Counted from the first letter of the stretch, positions 8,886 through 18,313 are shown. The stretch is 64,000 nt of DNA from Phoenicibacter sp963592435 (GCA_963592435.1 CAVAWT010000003.1:28091-92090); one strand, 5' to 3'. Made by a program: numbers and translations. Notes: generated by a model not told the origin, from the sequence alone.

Positions 8886-10463
8886 TTGTCTGACTTGAGG
8901 TACATCTTTAGCATGATGGGAACTGGAAGACCATTTGCAAAGTGGGTTCCTGAAGGTACGAGGACAAAGGATAATGCTTGTGTTGTTTTTGACGGAACGA
9001 AAGTCATATACGCGAGCGAATCGGAAAGACACACTCATCGCAGACATGATTATGAGACACCTTTCTTGGCGCTGGAAGCATTCAAAGATAATTTTTTTAG
9101 CGGTGGGTGCAATCTCGAGAAGCTGGAAAGCAACGATCCGAATGTTAGTCACCATTTGCATCACATCTATGAGGCCTTCTATCAAAGTGGATTTAAGGAA
9201 GCGGCAGTTTTGGTAAACGATGGACGCGGTAACGAAGGGGATTGTGTTACGTTTGCATACATGGAGGAAGGAGCAAAACCTCAAATCCTTAAAAAATTCA
9301 GCGACGACAACTCGCCCTGCTTGCTTTACAACAAAGCTGCCTCAATTGTTCATGACCATAATTTTGCAGAAGGAAAATTCATGGGGCTCTCTGCTTATGG
9401 TAGGGACAATGGGAAAGAATATATCAAATTCAATCGAATAACCAAACAGATCGAGACAGATGAAGCGCAGTTAATTGCTGACTTGGACCAGTGTTTAAAA
9501 GGACAAAATAAAGAAAAAGGGAGCGACCCAATGACGGCAAAGCATGTCGCTTTCACCGTCCAAGACAATTTTGAAAATGTTGTTGTCGAGCTCGTAAAAC
9601 ATCTTAAAGAATTGCTCATCAAAAACGGTCTTGAGACCGAGAATCTTTGTTTGAGTGGCGGTGGCATTTTGAATTGTCCTGCGAACTCAAAAATCGTTGG
9701 GCTTGGACTTTTTAAACATTATTACGCTAGCCCTGAACCCTCTGATGGTTGTGCAGAATCAGTTGGAAGGGGACTAAAATTATTAGAGGAGAAAGGTGAG
9801 ATTCTCAAGTCTAACCGCCTTGAAACTCCATATTTAGGAGCAACTTATTCAATTAAAAATTCTGAACTCAGTTTATACACCGAAGATCGACCCTTAAAGT
9901 TAATTTCTGAGGAGCTAAACAAAGGAAGCATCATTGCTTGGTACCAAGAGGGTGCAGAATTTGGCCCTAGGGCTTTGGGACACAGATCTTTCCTTGCTGA
10001 CCCATCAACAACTGGAATGTTTGACGCTCTAAACAAAGTTAAGGGAAGAGAATCTTGGCGACCCTTAGCTCCCATTGTCCCTGACAGGCTATTTAAACTC
10101 GTTTTTGATGCAGACAACACTGAGATGTGTGAATTTATGCTGAGAACGCTGACGATTAAGGATCAATGGAGAGACAAACTAAAAGCAGTTTGTCATTGTG
10201 ATGGTTCGACACGACCGCAAATTTTGAAGCGAGAATTAAATCCAATCTTGTATGACCTGCTAATGACCTATTTTGAGAAAACCGGAATTCCTTGTCTTGT
10301 GAACACTTCTCTCAACATTAATGGTTTTCCAATTGTTGAGACCCCTTATGACTTTCGTTGCTTGGTAGAGGAGTTCTACTTCATGAGCGACATACCTCCA
10401 ATAAAGTCAGTGTTGGTTAACAAAGATCAGATACAATTTGTATTGACTAAAGACACCAAGTAG
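8886..10463 (+). CDS. NodU/CmcH-family O-carbamoyltransferase
   Basis: 525 residues from a TTG start preceded by GGGGTG. The N-terminal Kae1-like ASKHA half contains the metal-binding 'VSHHLHHIYEAF' histidine cluster (near 83-94) and 'VNDGRGNEGD'. The middle has 'LSGGGILNCPANSKI', and the C-terminal YrdC-like half has 'FGPRALGHRSFLADP', the carbamoyl-adenylate site. Family knowledge: these enzymes make carbamoyl-AMP from carbamoyl phosphate and ATP and pass the carbamoyl group to a sugar or antibiotic hydroxyl (NodU, CmcH, TobZ). Lying 70 bp after the glycosyltransferase, it probably carbamoylates a surface-glycan sugar; this is inference from context. Confidence 0.88.
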   Translation: MSDLRYIFSMMGTGRPFAKWVPEGTRTKDNACVVFDGTKVIYASESERHTHRRHDYETPFLALEAFKDNFFSGGCNLEKLESNDPNVSHHLHHIYEAFYQSGFKEAAVLVNDGRGNEGDCVTFAYMEEGAKPQILKKFSDDNSPCLLYNKAASIVHDHNFAEGKFMGLSAYGRDNGKEYIKFNRITKQIETDEAQLIADLDQCLKGQNKEKGSDPMTAKHVAFTVQDNFENVVVELVKHLKELLIKNGLETENLCLSGGGILNCPANSKIVGLGLFKHYYASPEPSDGCAESVGRGLKLLEEKGEILKSNRLETPYLGATYSIKNSELSLYTEDRPLKLISEELNKGSIIAWYQEGAEFGPRALGHRSFLADPSTTGMFDALNKVKGRESWRPLAPIVPDRLFKLVFDADNTEMCEFMLRTLTIKDQWRDKLKAVCHCDGSTRPQILKRELNPILYDLLMTYFEKTGIPCLVNTSLNINGFPIVETPYDFRCLVEEFYFMSDIPPIKSVLVNKDQIQFVLTKDTK

Positions 10464-10552
10464 GGAATCCAACATCTGTCAGTTTGTTCTTACTCTCCAT
10501 TCCGCTCTTATATAGTCAAAAGCAAAGAGTTAGTTGCTCAATTCCGAACTGA

Positions 10553-10744
10553 GAAGAGAAGCACAACTGTGCGCAGTTATCAAGTCTCATAGGCACCCAC
10601 GATCTCGAAAAGGCTTCTCTGCCTTTACAGGCTTGGAAAGCATCGAAGCGCAAAACAAACATCCATACCTCGAACCCCTACGTTGGCATTCCAGAAGCAG
10701 GAAAAGACAAGTTGCCGTTTAATACTGCAAGAATTGGTAATTAG
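10553..10744 (+). pseudogene. Possible relic coding fragment
   Basis: Within the 297-bp space between the carbamoyltransferase and the Mur ligase, one frame stays open for 63 codons to TAG 10744. It reads like protein ('SNPYVGIPEAGKDKLPF') but has no start codon after the preceding TGA (10550-10552). An alternative short frame (10534-10722) starts with TTG but has an arginine-rich, unlikely composition. I do not recognise a family. It may be a gene remnant or chance. Confidence 0.2.
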
Positions 10745-10748
10745 TTGG

Positions 10749-10754
10749 TAAAAT
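10749..10754 (+). promoter_or_regulatory. Putative -10 element of the Mur ligase gene
   Basis: TAAAAT lies seven bases before ATG 10761, so transcription would start at about the A of the ATG. No ribosome site is visible, which suggests a leaderless message. No good -35 is seen at normal spacing. Confidence 0.35.
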
Positions 10755-10760
10755 GTATGT

Positions 10761-12170
10761 ATGAATTGCGACTTTAAGGAAAAAATTGAAGAGGCCATTC
10801 TTGCCAACCATGTGAAGGGCGCCTTTTGCGACTCGAGACTTGTTGAGCCGAACAGTCTTTTTGTCTGCAAAGGAAAAAACTTTAAAAAAGAATACCTCTT
10901 GGCAGGCATTAACCGTGGAGCAAAAATTGCGCTTGCGCCCGCTGAAATGGAACTGCCAGAAGTTAACATTCCCATCATTCGCGCAGAAGACATTCGCAAA
11001 GCCCAAGCAAAGGCATCAAAAATTGCATGGGGAAGACCAGACGAAAAGCTGGCAATTGTTGGAATCACTGGCACAAAAGGAAAAACCACGGTTGCCACAT
11101 TCGTTGAACATGCAATTACAGAATGTTTAGACACCAAATGTGGGTTCATTGGCACACACAGAGTGTTTGATGGGAAAAGCACTTTTGAGCCACCGAACAC
11201 AACGCCTGAACCACCTGACCTCTACCGCTTTTTACACACAATGGACAAAAACGGATGCACGCATTGCGTGATGGAAGTGTCGTCGCAAGGCTTAAAGTAC
11301 GATCGAGTTTTAGGTCTCGATTTAAACGTGGCAGCCATCACAAATGTTGGAATCGACCACATCGCTCCAGTTGAGCATCCGACCTTAGAAGATTACGTTT
11401 CCTCTAAATTTAAAATTGCTGAACTTACTGATGATCTTGTTGTTGGCAAACATCTGCCTCTTTGCGAAGAAGTCGAAGAACTTTGCGTGTCCGAGATGGA
11501 AAAACTTAAAGAACACAATGTCACTTATTTCGATATGCCTAAAAGAAAGCTACCTCTCCAACTATTAGGCGACACTAACCAAAGAAATGCCGAATGTGCG
11601 CTAAAAATCTGCGAAGTTCTGGGACTTGATGAAAGTAAAGCAACAAAATCAATTTGCAACACAAAAGTTCCAGGACGAATGGAGGTTTTTAAAAGCGAAG
11701 ATGGTCGACTCGTTGGCGTTGTTGACTACGCACACACGCTGGAGTCCTACAGACTCTTCTTTCATGACATCAAAGCGCAATTTCCAGAATACTACACAAT
11801 TGCCTACTTTGGCGTTAGTGGCGGAAAAGCACTGCAACGATACGTCGACTTGCCTCAAACCGCTGCAAAATTCTGTGACTACATCGTTATAACAAGCGAT
11901 GACCCTGGCACAGAAGACCCCGCCGAGGTTGTGGAAAAGTGCGCTTCCAATGTGCCAAAAAACGTCCCCTTTGAAAAGGTAGTCCTGCGAGATGAAGCCT
12001 GTGAACGCGCGTTTGAGCTGGCAAAAAAAAAGATTGCTGAAGGCGAAAAGGTGTGTGTTTGTGCACTTGGCAAAGGCAATGAATCGGTCTGCGTGTGCAC
12101 TTCAGGAGACATCCCAATTGTTCCAGATAGTGAGAATGTTAAAAAGCATGTGCTTGCACATCAGTGGTAG
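10761..12170 (+). CDS. murE: MurE-type Mur ligase without the diaminopimelate signature
   Basis: 469 residues. ATP-binding P-loop 'GITGTKGKTT', central motif 'PPNTTPEPPDLYRFLH', 'VMEVSSQGLKYDRVLGL', 'ITNVGIDHI', and a lysine-containing 'EDYVSSKFKI' where MurE proteins carry the carbamylated lysine. Family knowledge: MurE adds the third amino acid of the stem peptide to UDP-MurNAc-Ala-D-Glu. The place of the meso-diaminopimelate signature DNPR is taken here by 'TSDDPGTEDP', without the arginine, so a substrate such as L-lysine or L-ornithine is more likely. A divergent MurE paralogue with another role is possible. It precedes asnB by 39 bp and lies near a D-aspartate ligase, in line with an L-Lys/Orn-D-Asp peptidoglycan. 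Confidence 0.82.
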   Translation: MNCDFKEKIEEAILANHVKGAFCDSRLVEPNSLFVCKGKNFKKEYLLAGINRGAKIALAPAEMELPEVNIPIIRAEDIRKAQAKASKIAWGRPDEKLAIVGITGTKGKTTVATFVEHAITECLDTKCGFIGTHRVFDGKSTFEPPNTTPEPPDLYRFLHTMDKNGCTHCVMEVSSQGLKYDRVLGLDLNVAAITNVGIDHIAPVEHPTLEDYVSSKFKIAELTDDLVVGKHLPLCEEVEELCVSEMEKLKEHNVTYFDMPKRKLPLQLLGDTNQRNAECALKICEVLGLDESKATKSICNTKVPGRMEVFKSEDGRLVGVVDYAHTLESYRLFFHDIKAQFPEYYTIAYFGVSGGKALQRYVDLPQTAAKFCDYIVITSDDPGTEDPAEVVEKCASNVPKNVPFEKVVLRDEACERAFELAKKKIAEGEKVCVCALGKGNESVCVCTSGDIPIVPDSENVKKHVLAHQW

Positions 12171-12209
12171 AATATTTTTTTAACTTAGCCCAAGGAGATA
12201 AACAATAAA

Positions 12210-14051
12210 ATGTGTGGATTTGTTGGTTTTACTGGCAATGTTCAAAACAGAGAATGCATTATTAAAAAGATGGCAGACAGAATTGCTCACCGCGGACCAG
12301 ATGGTGAGGGTTTCTATCTCTCTGACAGTGGAGAATTGCCTGTTGCACTTGGCCACAGACGCCTTTCAATTATCGACTTAAATGAGGGCGACCAACCGAT
12401 ATTTAATGAATACAAGACGCTCGTTATCGTGTTCAACGGAGAGATATACAACTTCAAGGAACTTCGCACACAACTAAAAAATAATGGTCACCAATTCGCA
12501 ACAAACAGTGACACAGAGGTTATAATCCATGGATATGAACAATGGGGAGAGCATGTTGTTGACCACCTCCGAGGAATGTTTGCTTTTGTTATTTATGACA
12601 GCGTGAATGATGAGATTTTCGCGGCGCGTGATCACTTTGGAATTAAGCCTTTTTATTACACAATAACTGAAAAAGGNNNNNNNNNNNNNNNNNNNNNNNN
12701 NNNNNNNNNNNNNNNNNNNNNNNNNNNNNNNNNNNNNNNNNNNNNNNNNNNNNNNNNNNNNNNNNNNNNNNNNNNNNNNNNNNNNNNNNNNNNNNNNNNN
12801 NNNNNNNNNNNNNNNNNNNNNNNNNNNNNNNNNNNNNNNNNNNNNNNNNNNNNNNNNNNNNNNNNNNNNNNNNNNNNNNNNNNNNNNNNNNNNNNNNNNN
12901 NNNNNNNNNNNNNNNNNNNNNNNNNNNNNNNNNNNNNNNNNNNNNNNNNNNNNNNNNNNNNNNNNNNNNNNNNNNNNNNNNNNNNNNNNNNNNNNNNNNN
13001 NNNNNNNNNNGTTGATTCATCATATGTCACGGCAGTTCAGCACCCAAACAAGACGTTCTCCGTTGGTTTCCCTGGAGGGAAGGAATTTGACGAGACAACA
13101 GATGCCAAAAACCTATCAGACATCCTTGGAATTGAAAACTCTATTATTCACCTAACACCAGATGATTGCATGAACATTGTCGAAAAGGTGCAATATCATT
13201 TGGATGAACCCAATGCGAACCTTTCAACATTGCCACTTTTCTACCTTTCAAAATTGGCTTCTGATCAGGTAAAAGTTGTTCTTTCGGGCGAAGGTGCAGA
13301 CGAAATTTTCGCAGGATATGACTGGTATGTTGATTCCGATTTAACAAGGAAATACAAACATTTGCCTGCAAGTTTCAGGCGCGGTGTTGCAAATTGGGCG
13401 CGTAAAAGAAACTACTTCAAAGGACAGGGTTTCTTGGAAAAAGCTAGCGGCAGGCCTGAAGACTACTTCATTGGCCATGCGCTCGTGTTTGAGACGCAAG
13501 ACGCACCACGATTCTTAAAGCCGAAATATGCCAACGGTGCAACAGTTCGCAGTTACACAGACCCAATTTATGCTCAAGCACAAAATTTATGCGAACTTGA
13601 AAAGAAACAATACCTCGATTTTCACATGTGGCTACAAGGTGACATTCTGCTCAAAGCCGACAAAATGAGCATGAGCCATTCTCTTGAACTTCGTGTTCCG
13701 TTCCTTGACAAGGAAATTGTTCGGTTTGCTGGGCAAATTCAACCGAGCTACAAGGTTTCTGGCGACACCTCAAAAGCAGTTCTTCGCGCAGCGTCAAAAA
13801 AGTCACTTCCTCAAGAATGGGTCAAACGCCCTAAAAAGGGATTCCCTGTTCCAATCAAAAATTGGCTTCGAGAAGAAAAGTATTACACACAGGCACATGA
13901 TTTAATTGCAACAGACGTGGCAACAGAATTTTTTGACGTTGACAAATTGTTGCAACTTTTAGAAGACCACAAAAACGGTGTTGCTAACAACCATCGCAAA
14001 ATTTGGACAGTGATGGTGTTTTTAGCTTGGCACAAAGCATTCTTTGAGTAA
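12210..14051 (+). CDS. asnB: Glutamine-dependent asparagine synthase family amidotransferase (interrupted by an N run)
   Basis: 613 codons including a 334-base N run that keeps the frame. Cys2 after the initiator Met ('MCGFVGF') is the glutaminase nucleophile; 'HRGPDGEGFY', 'GHRRLSIIDL' and 'FNGEIYNF' are class-II glutaminase motifs. After the gap, 'VDSSYVTAV' continues the SGGxDSS ATP-pyrophosphatase loop, followed by 'LSGEGADEIFAGYDWY' and 'RVPFLDKEIV'. AAGGAGAT is a strong ribosome site. It may make free asparagine. However, beside the Mur ligase and close to a D-aspartate ligase/racemase pair it may instead be AsnH-like, amidating D-Asp of the peptidoglycan bridge as known in Lactococcus. 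Length fits both. Confidence 0.9.
   Translation: MCGFVGFTGNVQNRECIIKKMADRIAHRGPDGEGFYLSDSGELPVALGHRRLSIIDLNEGDQPIFNEYKTLVIVFNGEIYNFKELRTQLKNNGHQFATNSDTEVIIHGYEQWGEHVVDHLRGMFAFVIYDSVNDEIFAARDHFGIKPFYYTITEKXXXXXXXXXXXXXXXXXXXXXXXXXXXXXXXXXXXXXXXXXXXXXXXXXXXXXXXXXXXXXXXXXXXXXXXXXXXXXXXXXXXXXXXXXXXXXXXXXXXXXXXXXXXXXXXXVDSSYVTAVQHPNKTFSVGFPGGKEFDETTDAKNLSDILGIENSIIHLTPDDCMNIVEKVQYHLDEPNANLSTLPLFYLSKLASDQVKVVLSGEGADEIFAGYDWYVDSDLTRKYKHLPASFRRGVANWARKRNYFKGQGFLEKASGRPEDYFIGHALVFETQDAPRFLKPKYANGATVRSYTDPIYAQAQNLCELEKKQYLDFHMWLQGDILLKADKMSMSHSLELRVPFLDKEIVRFAGQIQPSYKVSGDTSKAVLRAASKKSLPQEWVKRPKKGFPVPIKNWLREEKYYTQAHDLIATDVATEFFDVDKLLQLLEDHKNGVANNHRKIWTVMVFLAWHKAFFE
12677..13010. other. Run of 334 undetermined bases
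   Basis: All bases are N. It falls inside asnB between the glutaminase domain and the ATP-pyrophosphatase loop. The frame is the same on both sides, so its length is probably close to the true one. Confidence 0.99.
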
Positions 14052-14056
14052 AAAAC

Positions 14057-14668
14057 CTAGGCTAACTTTTCGCGAAGTTGCTCGCAGGCTCGTGCTCTGT
14101 GAGAGATTTTGTTTTTCTCCTCAGCTGGCACCTCGCCAAATGTTTTTTTGAAGTCGTATTCTTCAGGATAGAAAATTGGATCGTATCCAAAGCCATCAAC
14201 GCCCACGGGTTCAAAGCCAACTCGCCCATAAACTCTGCCTTCAACCGAAATTTCGTTTCCTTTTTCGTCGATAAAAACGAGTGCGCAAGAAAAATGAGCG
14301 GTTCTCTCTTCAAAAGGGACACCGTCTAATTTTGCGAAGAGTTTTTTGTTGATTGCCTCCTGCCCTGCACCAACACCAGCGTACCTCGCAGAAACAACCC
14401 CAGGTTCACCGTTAAGTGCATCGACTGAAATGCCAGAGTCATCAGCCAAAACGCAGGCCTCAATGCCTCGTTGTTTGCATTCCTCAAAAGCTGCACACGC
14501 TTTAATTTGCGCATTACCAATAAACGTTGTTGCGTCTTCTTCAGGGTCACTCTTTAATCCTGCTTCAGCCATAGTTTCTAAGGAATAGTCTGGCAAATTA
14601 AGCATTGTTTCAAGCTCTTCAGCCTTGTGTGCGTTTGAAGTTGCAACAATCACCCTATGCATTTTCAC
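14057..14668 (-). CDS. rdgB: XTP/dITP pyrophosphatase (RdgB/HAM1)
   Basis: 203 residues, usual length. 'VATSNAHKAEELETML' at the start is the substrate-binding SxNxxK motif, then 'VLADDSGISVDALNGEPGVVSARYAG' (catalytic Asp region) and the C-terminal 'DGFGYDPIF' and 'SHRARA' motifs. Family knowledge: it hydrolyses XTP, ITP and dITP to monophosphates and so keeps deaminated purines out of nucleic acids. Its start overlaps the murI stop by four bases (ATGA), so the two are translationally coupled. It ends five bases from the convergent asnB gene. Confidence 0.96.
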   Translation of the reverse strand: MKMHRVIVATSNAHKAEELETMLNLPDYSLETMAEAGLKSDPEEDATTFIGNAQIKACAAFEECKQRGIEACVLADDSGISVDALNGEPGVVSARYAGVGAGQEAINKKLFAKLDGVPFEERTAHFSCALVFIDEKGNEISVEGRVYGRVGFEPVGVDGFGYDPIFYPEEYDFKKTFGEVPAEEKNKISHRARACEQLREKLA

Positions 14669-15501
14669 TCTCCATCAAAACTCTTAAACTCAACATCAGT
14701 GATTTCATATTCCATGATGCGCGATGCAATGCGGTTTCGGAGTTCAACATCCTCTCCACTTGTGACAAAACGTAAATGACCACGTTCTTTTGAATCTGAC
14801 AACTCTCCCCTGCGCTCAAGGATTTCATGAACGTCGCGCGCAGTCTCTTCACTTGAATTCACCAAAACTGTGTCATCATCAAAACAGGCTTTTATCTCTT
14901 GATAGAGAAGAGGATAATGAGTGCATCCAAGAACAATTGTGTCAACGTCACTTCCTATGAGCGGTGAGAGTTCATCCATCACGCGCGCCTGACGGACATC
15001 AAGTGCTTCGATGTATTCCTGAACAAGTTCGTCTTCCACAAGTTGCACAAGACCAGGAGTTGGAAGCGAGAGCACCTTGACACCACCGTCAAGACTCGTA
15101 ATTGCCTTCAAATAAGCCCCGCTGGCGATTGTGCCAACAGTTCCAATAACGCCAACCTTGCGAGAATATGTTGCTTCAACGGCCGCCCGTGCTCCTGGCA
15201 TAACGACGCCAACCACAGGCACAGAGACCGTCTGCTGACACGCTGCAAGACCAGCAGCAGTAGCAGTGTTGCAAGCTATAACGATGAGCTTGCATCCCAG
15301 CGAATCAAGCCAGCGAACAATTTGCAAACTGAAATGTTTCACTTCCTCGGGGTCGCGCGGACCATAAGGACACCGACCTGAGTCCCCAAAAAAAATAATG
15401 TCTTCGAAAGGCAACTTCTGTTGCAAAGTCTTTGCAACAGTCAATCCTCCAAAGCCAGAGTCAAAGACTCCAATTGGAGCGTTTTTGTTAATAGTGAACA
15501 A
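14665..15501 (-). CDS. murI: Glutamate racemase
   Basis: 278 residues. 'GVFDSGFGGLTV', 'FFGDSGRCPYG' and 'VIACNTATAAGL' hold the first catalytic cysteine; 'LGCTHYPLL' holds the second. Family knowledge: MurI interconverts L- and D-glutamate to supply D-Glu for peptidoglycan. It overlaps the L,D-transpeptidase gene by 14 bases upstream and rdgB by four bases downstream, forming a tight operon. An aspartate racemase also occurs in the window (19566-20282), so both D-Glu and D-Asp supply are encoded within 5 kb. Confidence 0.97.
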   Translation of the reverse strand: MFTINKNAPIGVFDSGFGGLTVAKTLQQKLPFEDIIFFGDSGRCPYGPRDPEEVKHFSLQIVRWLDSLGCKLIVIACNTATAAGLAACQQTVSVPVVGVVMPGARAAVEATYSRKVGVIGTVGTIASGAYLKAITSLDGGVKVLSLPTPGLVQLVEDELVQEYIEALDVRQARVMDELSPLIGSDVDTIVLGCTHYPLLYQEIKACFDDDTVLVNSSEETARDVHEILERRGELSDSKERGHLRFVTSGEDVELRNRIASRIMEYEITDVEFKSFDGE

Positions 15502-17008
15502 TTACACAATCTCCAACTTGACAAAGGTCGTAAATCGATGCGGCTTTATCAGTCGGGAGGTTAACGCAACCGTGTGACCAATTGTGAATCGTGTAGGCCA
15601 CGCTTCCAAAATAGGACTGCCAATTCGCATCATGGAGACCGTAGTTATTGTTAATGAAAGGCATCCAGTAGGCAACAACGCTCTCCCACTCTGGCACACC
15701 ATTCTTAAGGGGTCCTTTTAAAGTCTCATTCGTTCGTTTCGCATTAATCTTCCACACTCCCGTCGGAGTTTTGTCCTCGTTTGTTGGATCGCCAGAGACA
15801 ATGTCTGTCTCCCAAATCAGGCTCCCATTATCATACATGTAGGCGTGTTGCTCTGTCAGGTCAACGTCAATCCATCTGCCACCCCAGTCAGCTTGGCCTT
15901 TCGGGACAAGAACATTCGCTGACTGTGTCACATTCACGCTAATTGGAGACGTTGAACCTGCATTGACTCCGCTGATAATTTGATCAGCCAACCCTGAGCC
16001 GTCCGCCTCCCAACCATAGGTGCCACCACTCACAGTAAAAGTTTTGTTGCCACTTGGACGAGTGTAGGTGCGCTCAGATCCGACCGTATTACAACCTTCG
16101 GCAATTCCATATGCCCACGAATTTACACTGTCAGAATTGAGCGAAACGTTTAGATTTTCGTCCACGGAAATCCAATCTTTCAGCACTGAACCACTAACTG
16201 TTGCCGCAACAGTGTCGCCCATCATTATTTTAAAATTAGCTTTACCATATTCATTTGCCTGCTTGAGCGCACTATCCCACCGAGCGTCTGTCTTTAAAAT
16301 GTTAGGCTTAATATATTGATCACTTCCAACAAAAACACTGCTACCCATAGAAACGATTTCGTTAGTAATTAATTCTTCCACAGACTTTGCGTCAATTTTC
16401 GTCCCATACGTTTCTGATTCGACAACAAAGGCGGACCCTGCCTCGTTCCATGCTAGGTGGGCATCCACCGAATCGATTTTCTCTTCATTCACCTCATCGA
16501 CGTGTTGCTGAACTATTGTGCCCAGATTCCCTTGAGACAGATTTGCTGAAATTTCCTTTGAATAATCATGCGAATTAAGCATTTCCAAAGGCCACTGCCA
16601 GGTGTCAACATTTGAAAGAGCATCTTTAACAATTTTGTTAGTATCAGCGCTAATACCTGCACTTGCAGCATCAATTTTGAAATTTAAATCTGAACCTGTT
16701 ACAGTAATAGAAAACGTCTCGAAATTAGAAGTCAACTCTTTCTCAACCGCATCAGCTGTCTTTAATGAAACATCAAAAGAAGAAATTTTAGAATTCGGCA
16801 TAAACATGAAGGTGAAAAGCCACACACCTAAAAGGTACACAACAGCAATAATTGCAAGAACAACGCCAAAAAAAATCAAAAGACCTCTTGAACCCTTGTG
16901 CTTTTTAGGAATCTCAGTATATTGATTAGGATCAAACGCTGGCTTAACGTTTGAACCCCCTTGGGCATAGGAATCAGTTTGCGTTGTTTGCTTAACATGC
17001 TTTGGCAT
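15488..17008 (-). CDS. Membrane-anchored L,D-transpeptidase (YkuD) with peptidoglycan-binding repeats
   Basis: 506 residues. A cytoplasmic N-terminus of about 42 residues, one membrane helix (about 43-70), two PG_binding_4-like modules over about 75-375, and a C-terminal YkuD domain (about 380-506). The YkuD core contains 'GLHDANW' and the catalytic 'SHGCVNLP', Cys at about 481. Family knowledge: such enzymes form 3-3 cross-links or attach molecules to peptidoglycan outside the membrane, and resist many beta-lactams. The gene overlaps murI and is 87 bp downstream of a polysaccharide deacetylase. With a D-Asp bridge predicted nearby, the exact donor/acceptor pair is uncertain. Confidence 0.93.
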   Translation of the reverse strand: MPKHVKQTTQTDSYAQGGSNVKPAFDPNQYTEIPKKHKGSRGLLIFFGVVLAIIAVVYLLGVWLFTFMFMPNSKISSFDVSLKTADAVEKELTSNFETFSITVTGSDLNFKIDAASAGISADTNKIVKDALSNVDTWQWPLEMLNSHDYSKEISANLSQGNLGTIVQQHVDEVNEEKIDSVDAHLAWNEAGSAFVVESETYGTKIDAKSVEELITNEIVSMGSSVFVGSDQYIKPNILKTDARWDSALKQANEYGKANFKIMMGDTVAATVSGSVLKDWISVDENLNVSLNSDSVNSWAYGIAEGCNTVGSERTYTRPSGNKTFTVSGGTYGWEADGSGLADQIISGVNAGSTSPISVNVTQSANVLVPKGQADWGGRWIDVDLTEQHAYMYDNGSLIWETDIVSGDPTNEDKTPTGVWKINAKRTNETLKGPLKNGVPEWESVVAYWMPFINNNYGLHDANWQSYFGSVAYTIHNWSHGCVNLPTDKAASIYDLCQVGDCVIVHY

Positions 17009-17095
17009 CTAAAAGTTGCTTTCTTTCGTGGTTAACATTAACACAATAATGATATAACAAACTGCAGACAGTTGGTGCGAAATAACACGTAAACG

Positions 17096-18241
17096 TTACC
17101 CAATTAATGCCTGAAATGTAGCTAGGTCATATGACCCATTAATCCTAACACGCGGAAGCGCCATTGTGTTGTCGCCTTGTTTGATTGAGCGATTCTCGAT
17201 TGTGAAAGCGCACTCGACTCCTGCCTGCGCCAAAGCCTTTTGTGCAGTTTCATTGTTGTCGCCAAAAGGATATGCATATGCTTGTTTGTTTCCCAAAAGC
17301 TCGACAGCCGTTTGCTGATCTTTCAGAATTTCATCAAACGAACATGCGTGGATTCTGCCACCTCTGCCGACGTTGCTTCCCGCTTGATGCATTGCATAGG
17401 AGTGCGATTGATATTGGACGTATTTGCTCGGATTGTTGAAAACTTTTTCTTTAGCGTCATCGTTGTTGCAAATGATAAACGCTGTTGCTGGAACTTGAAG
17501 TTCATTAAAAATTGGAAGTCCCGACTCCAAAAACTCTGGCTTACCATCGTCGAATGTGAAAATAACGCATTTAAAGGGCAAGGTTTTCTTGCCATTAACA
17601 AACGCTACGAGCTCCTCATACGAAGGATAATAAAAATTTTGCTCCTTCGTCCATGCAACTTCCTGACGGAGTAGCGATGCCTCGATCCAGTTGTTGTCCA
17701 AATCATCAGGCTTGTTAGTTTCATCATACACGTAGTGATACATCAAAACTGGCACTGCCGTTGCATTTCCACCTTCGAACGAATCAACAACACTCACCTT
17801 TCGAGTTGCCGTATTAACTTTTCCAGCATCACTTGTTGCTGTGTATTTAATCTCATAATTGCCTGTTTTTGAAGTGTCGACGCTTCCTTCAATGCTAATG
17901 TTTGAAATGTTGGTCTTGTTCACTGAATCAACAGCATGAGCTCCAGCCTCAATGTATTCCTCTCCTTTCAAAACGAGAGTTTCTTCGTCTCCAAAAAGCG
18001 TTATAACAACATCTGAACTTTCTTGAACATCACTAGCTTTGTCTTTAGTCACAACTTCATTTGGAGCAAGCGAATCTTGAGGAGCTTCTTTAACGGTGGG
18101 TTTCTGAGTCAAGTTAACAAAGGCAAAAACACCAACCACAAGAACGCAACAAACAACCACTGCGCCAATTATCATGCGCTTACGCTTTTGCCTGCGTCGC
18201 ATTTCTGCAATATATAATGCTCTGTCATAATGGTTTGCCAT
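17096..18241 (-). CDS. Membrane-anchored polysaccharide deacetylase (NodB domain) with Ig-like module
   Basis: 381 residues. A short basic N-terminus, one membrane helix (about 22-44), a bacterial Ig-like DUF5011-type module (about 78-152, 'GNYEIKYTATSDAGK'), then a NodB domain with 'VLMYHYV', the metal-binding 'FTFDDGKPEF' and 'SHSYAMH' (the H-x-x-x-H metal pair). Family knowledge: these enzymes remove N-acetyl groups from peptidoglycan or other amino-sugar polymers, often giving lysozyme resistance. It starts the minus-strand block with the L,D-transpeptidase, murI and rdgB and is divergent from the D-aspartate ligase gene across 72 bp. A -10-like TAAAAT (18252-18257) sits only ten bases before the ATG. 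Confidence 0.92.
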   Translation of the reverse strand: MANHYDRALYIAEMRRRQKRKRMIIGAVVVCCVLVVGVFAFVNLTQKPTVKEAPQDSLAPNEVVTKDKASDVQESSDVVITLFGDEETLVLKGEEYIEAGAHAVDSVNKTNISNISIEGSVDTSKTGNYEIKYTATSDAGKVNTATRKVSVVDSFEGGNATAVPVLMYHYVYDETNKPDDLDNNWIEASLLRQEVAWTKEQNFYYPSYEELVAFVNGKKTLPFKCVIFTFDDGKPEFLESGLPIFNELQVPATAFIICNNDDAKEKVFNNPSKYVQYQSHSYAMHQAGSNVGRGGRIHACSFDEILKDQQTAVELLGNKQAYAYPFGDNNETAQKALAQAGVECAFTIENRSIKQGDNTMALPRVRINGSYDLATFQALIG

Positions 18242-18251
18242 TTTAAGATTT

Positions 18252-18297
18252 ATTTTACCAAAACGCTCTTTAGAGTAAAATAACAGTTGTGTAAAAT
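18252..18297. promoter_or_regulatory. Divergent promoter region, deacetylase and D-aspartate ligase genes
   Basis: On the minus strand, TAAAAT (18257-18252) precedes the deacetylase start at 18241 by about ten bases without a clear ribosome site. On the plus strand, TAAAAT (18292-18297) precedes the D-aspartate ligase GTG (18314), which has an AAAGG ribosome site at 18303-18307. The -35 elements are weak (TTTTAC-like and TTTAGA-like). The shared 72-bp space could allow joint control. Confidence 0.4.
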
Positions 18298-18313
18298 GTT
18301 CGAAAGGTTTTAA

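Noticed and set aside
10625..11200. 191-codon minus-strand frame over the Mur ligase start
   Set aside because: Antisense to a gene with clear Mur-ligase motifs; no ribosome site or family match.
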